NCBI GenBank assembly: GCA_022564535.1
Contig: JADFLD010000014.1
Coordinates: forward strand, 1-12,890
Direction of reading: 5' to 3'
From: Gemmatimonadota bacterium
GTDB taxonomy: Bacteria > Gemmatimonadota > Gemmatimonadetes > Longimicrobiales > UBA6960
Length of the DNA stretch: 12,890 nucleotides
Positions 12,741-12,890 of this stretch are shown here, piece by piece. How positions within the stretch are numbered: the stretch's first letter is position 1; each line of letters begins with the position of its first letter. Made by a program: the position numbers and the translations under genes. The notes below the pieces were generated by a model, which was not told where the DNA came from, ran no database searches, and worked only from the letters and a program-made list of their open reading frames with translations.

Positions 12741-12890
12741 CCGCCCGGAGGACGTCGCGGGTTCGACGATCTCGCGCCGGGCTCTCCTGCGCACGGCTGG
12801 AGCCGCGGGCGCGGCGGGCCTGATTCCACGCTCCGTCCTCGCGGGCGTGCCGGCCGAAACGACGCCAGCGGTACCGGTCGCCGCGACGGG
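12727..12890 (+). CDS. N-terminal fragment of a Tat-exported protein, cut by the window end
   Basis: Only the first 54 codons are in the window. They encode a twin-arginine signal: ISRRALLRTAG around residues 15-25, a hydrophobic Ala/Gly-rich stretch to about 35, and a likely cleavage near LAGVPA. Proteins exported this way are folded and often carry a cofactor, but the mature part here (a short Pro/Ala/Val/Thr-rich linker) does not allow a family call. The ATG at 12727 has AGGAGG six bases upstream and overlaps the PEBP gene by 14 bases, so the two are in one operon. Confidence 0.75.
   Translation, partial: MADPDRPEDVAGSTISRRALLRTAGAAGAAGLIPRSVLAGVPAETTPAVPVAAT

Noticed and set aside
1..12890. 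CRISPR array, insertion sequence, prophage, toxin-antitoxin or defence module
   Set aside because: No regularly spaced repeats, transposase, integrase, phage structural gene or known defence domain is visible on either strand.

Overview
The window is GC-rich bacterial DNA, densely packed with short intergenic gaps. The gene content is that of an environmental, didermic, aerobic or microaerobic bacterium: exported c-type cytochrome, Sec and Tat signal peptides, a secreted PEBP, HspQ, 1-Cys peroxiredoxin, dodecin and an HD-GYP response regulator. The RoxA-like dihaem cytochrome, the periplasmic RMD-type TPR protein and the GC-rich style resemble Gemmatimonadota or a neighbouring phylum. That placement is an inference from protein style; no rRNA or marker gene is present to test it.

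Layout. (1) 1-1901: a short 5' gap holding two dyads, then three leftward genes: an exported UlaG-like metallo-beta-lactamase-fold hydrolase and a coupled pair of small orphan genes. (2) 2194-5262: a rightward operon of a tail-anchored SRPBCC protein, an exported dihaem cytochrome c and an exported TPR protein. (3) 5279-5737: a leftward stand-alone cyclic-nucleotide-binding domain protein that meets the operon tail to tail. (4) 5980-7574: rightward dodecin, then a receiver plus HD-GYP regulator with its own predicted promoter. (5) 7709-8368: a leftward exported protein with three HxxH motifs and an EF-hand-like loop, with a good sigma70-type promoter. (6) 8548-9378: a predicted leader peptide coupled to hspQ, then a two-HTH DNA-binding protein that looks like the DNA-reading part of an HNH homing endonuclease. 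(7) 9509-12890: a rightward run of Prx6-type peroxiredoxin, two YbjQ-family paralogues (one soluble, one membrane-anchored), a zinc-independent NADP-dependent oxidoreductase, an exported PEBP protein and the start of a Tat-exported protein cut by the window edge. The last three overlap or are tightly spaced and are probably translationally coupled.

How the genes may work together. The window reads as a stress, redox and envelope neighbourhood: peroxide removal, flavin or metal buffering, heat-shock quality control, carbonyl or quinone reduction, an exported cytochrome and cyclic-nucleotide signalling. There is no sign of a CRISPR array, toxin-antitoxin pair, prophage, insertion sequence, tRNA or rRNA. 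I did not find a clear-cut new multi-gene system. The best leads are the exported HxxH protein, the leader ORF coupled to hspQ, the nuclease-less two-HTH protein, the altered active sites of the dodecin and the HD-GYP protein, and the soluble plus anchored YbjQ pair.
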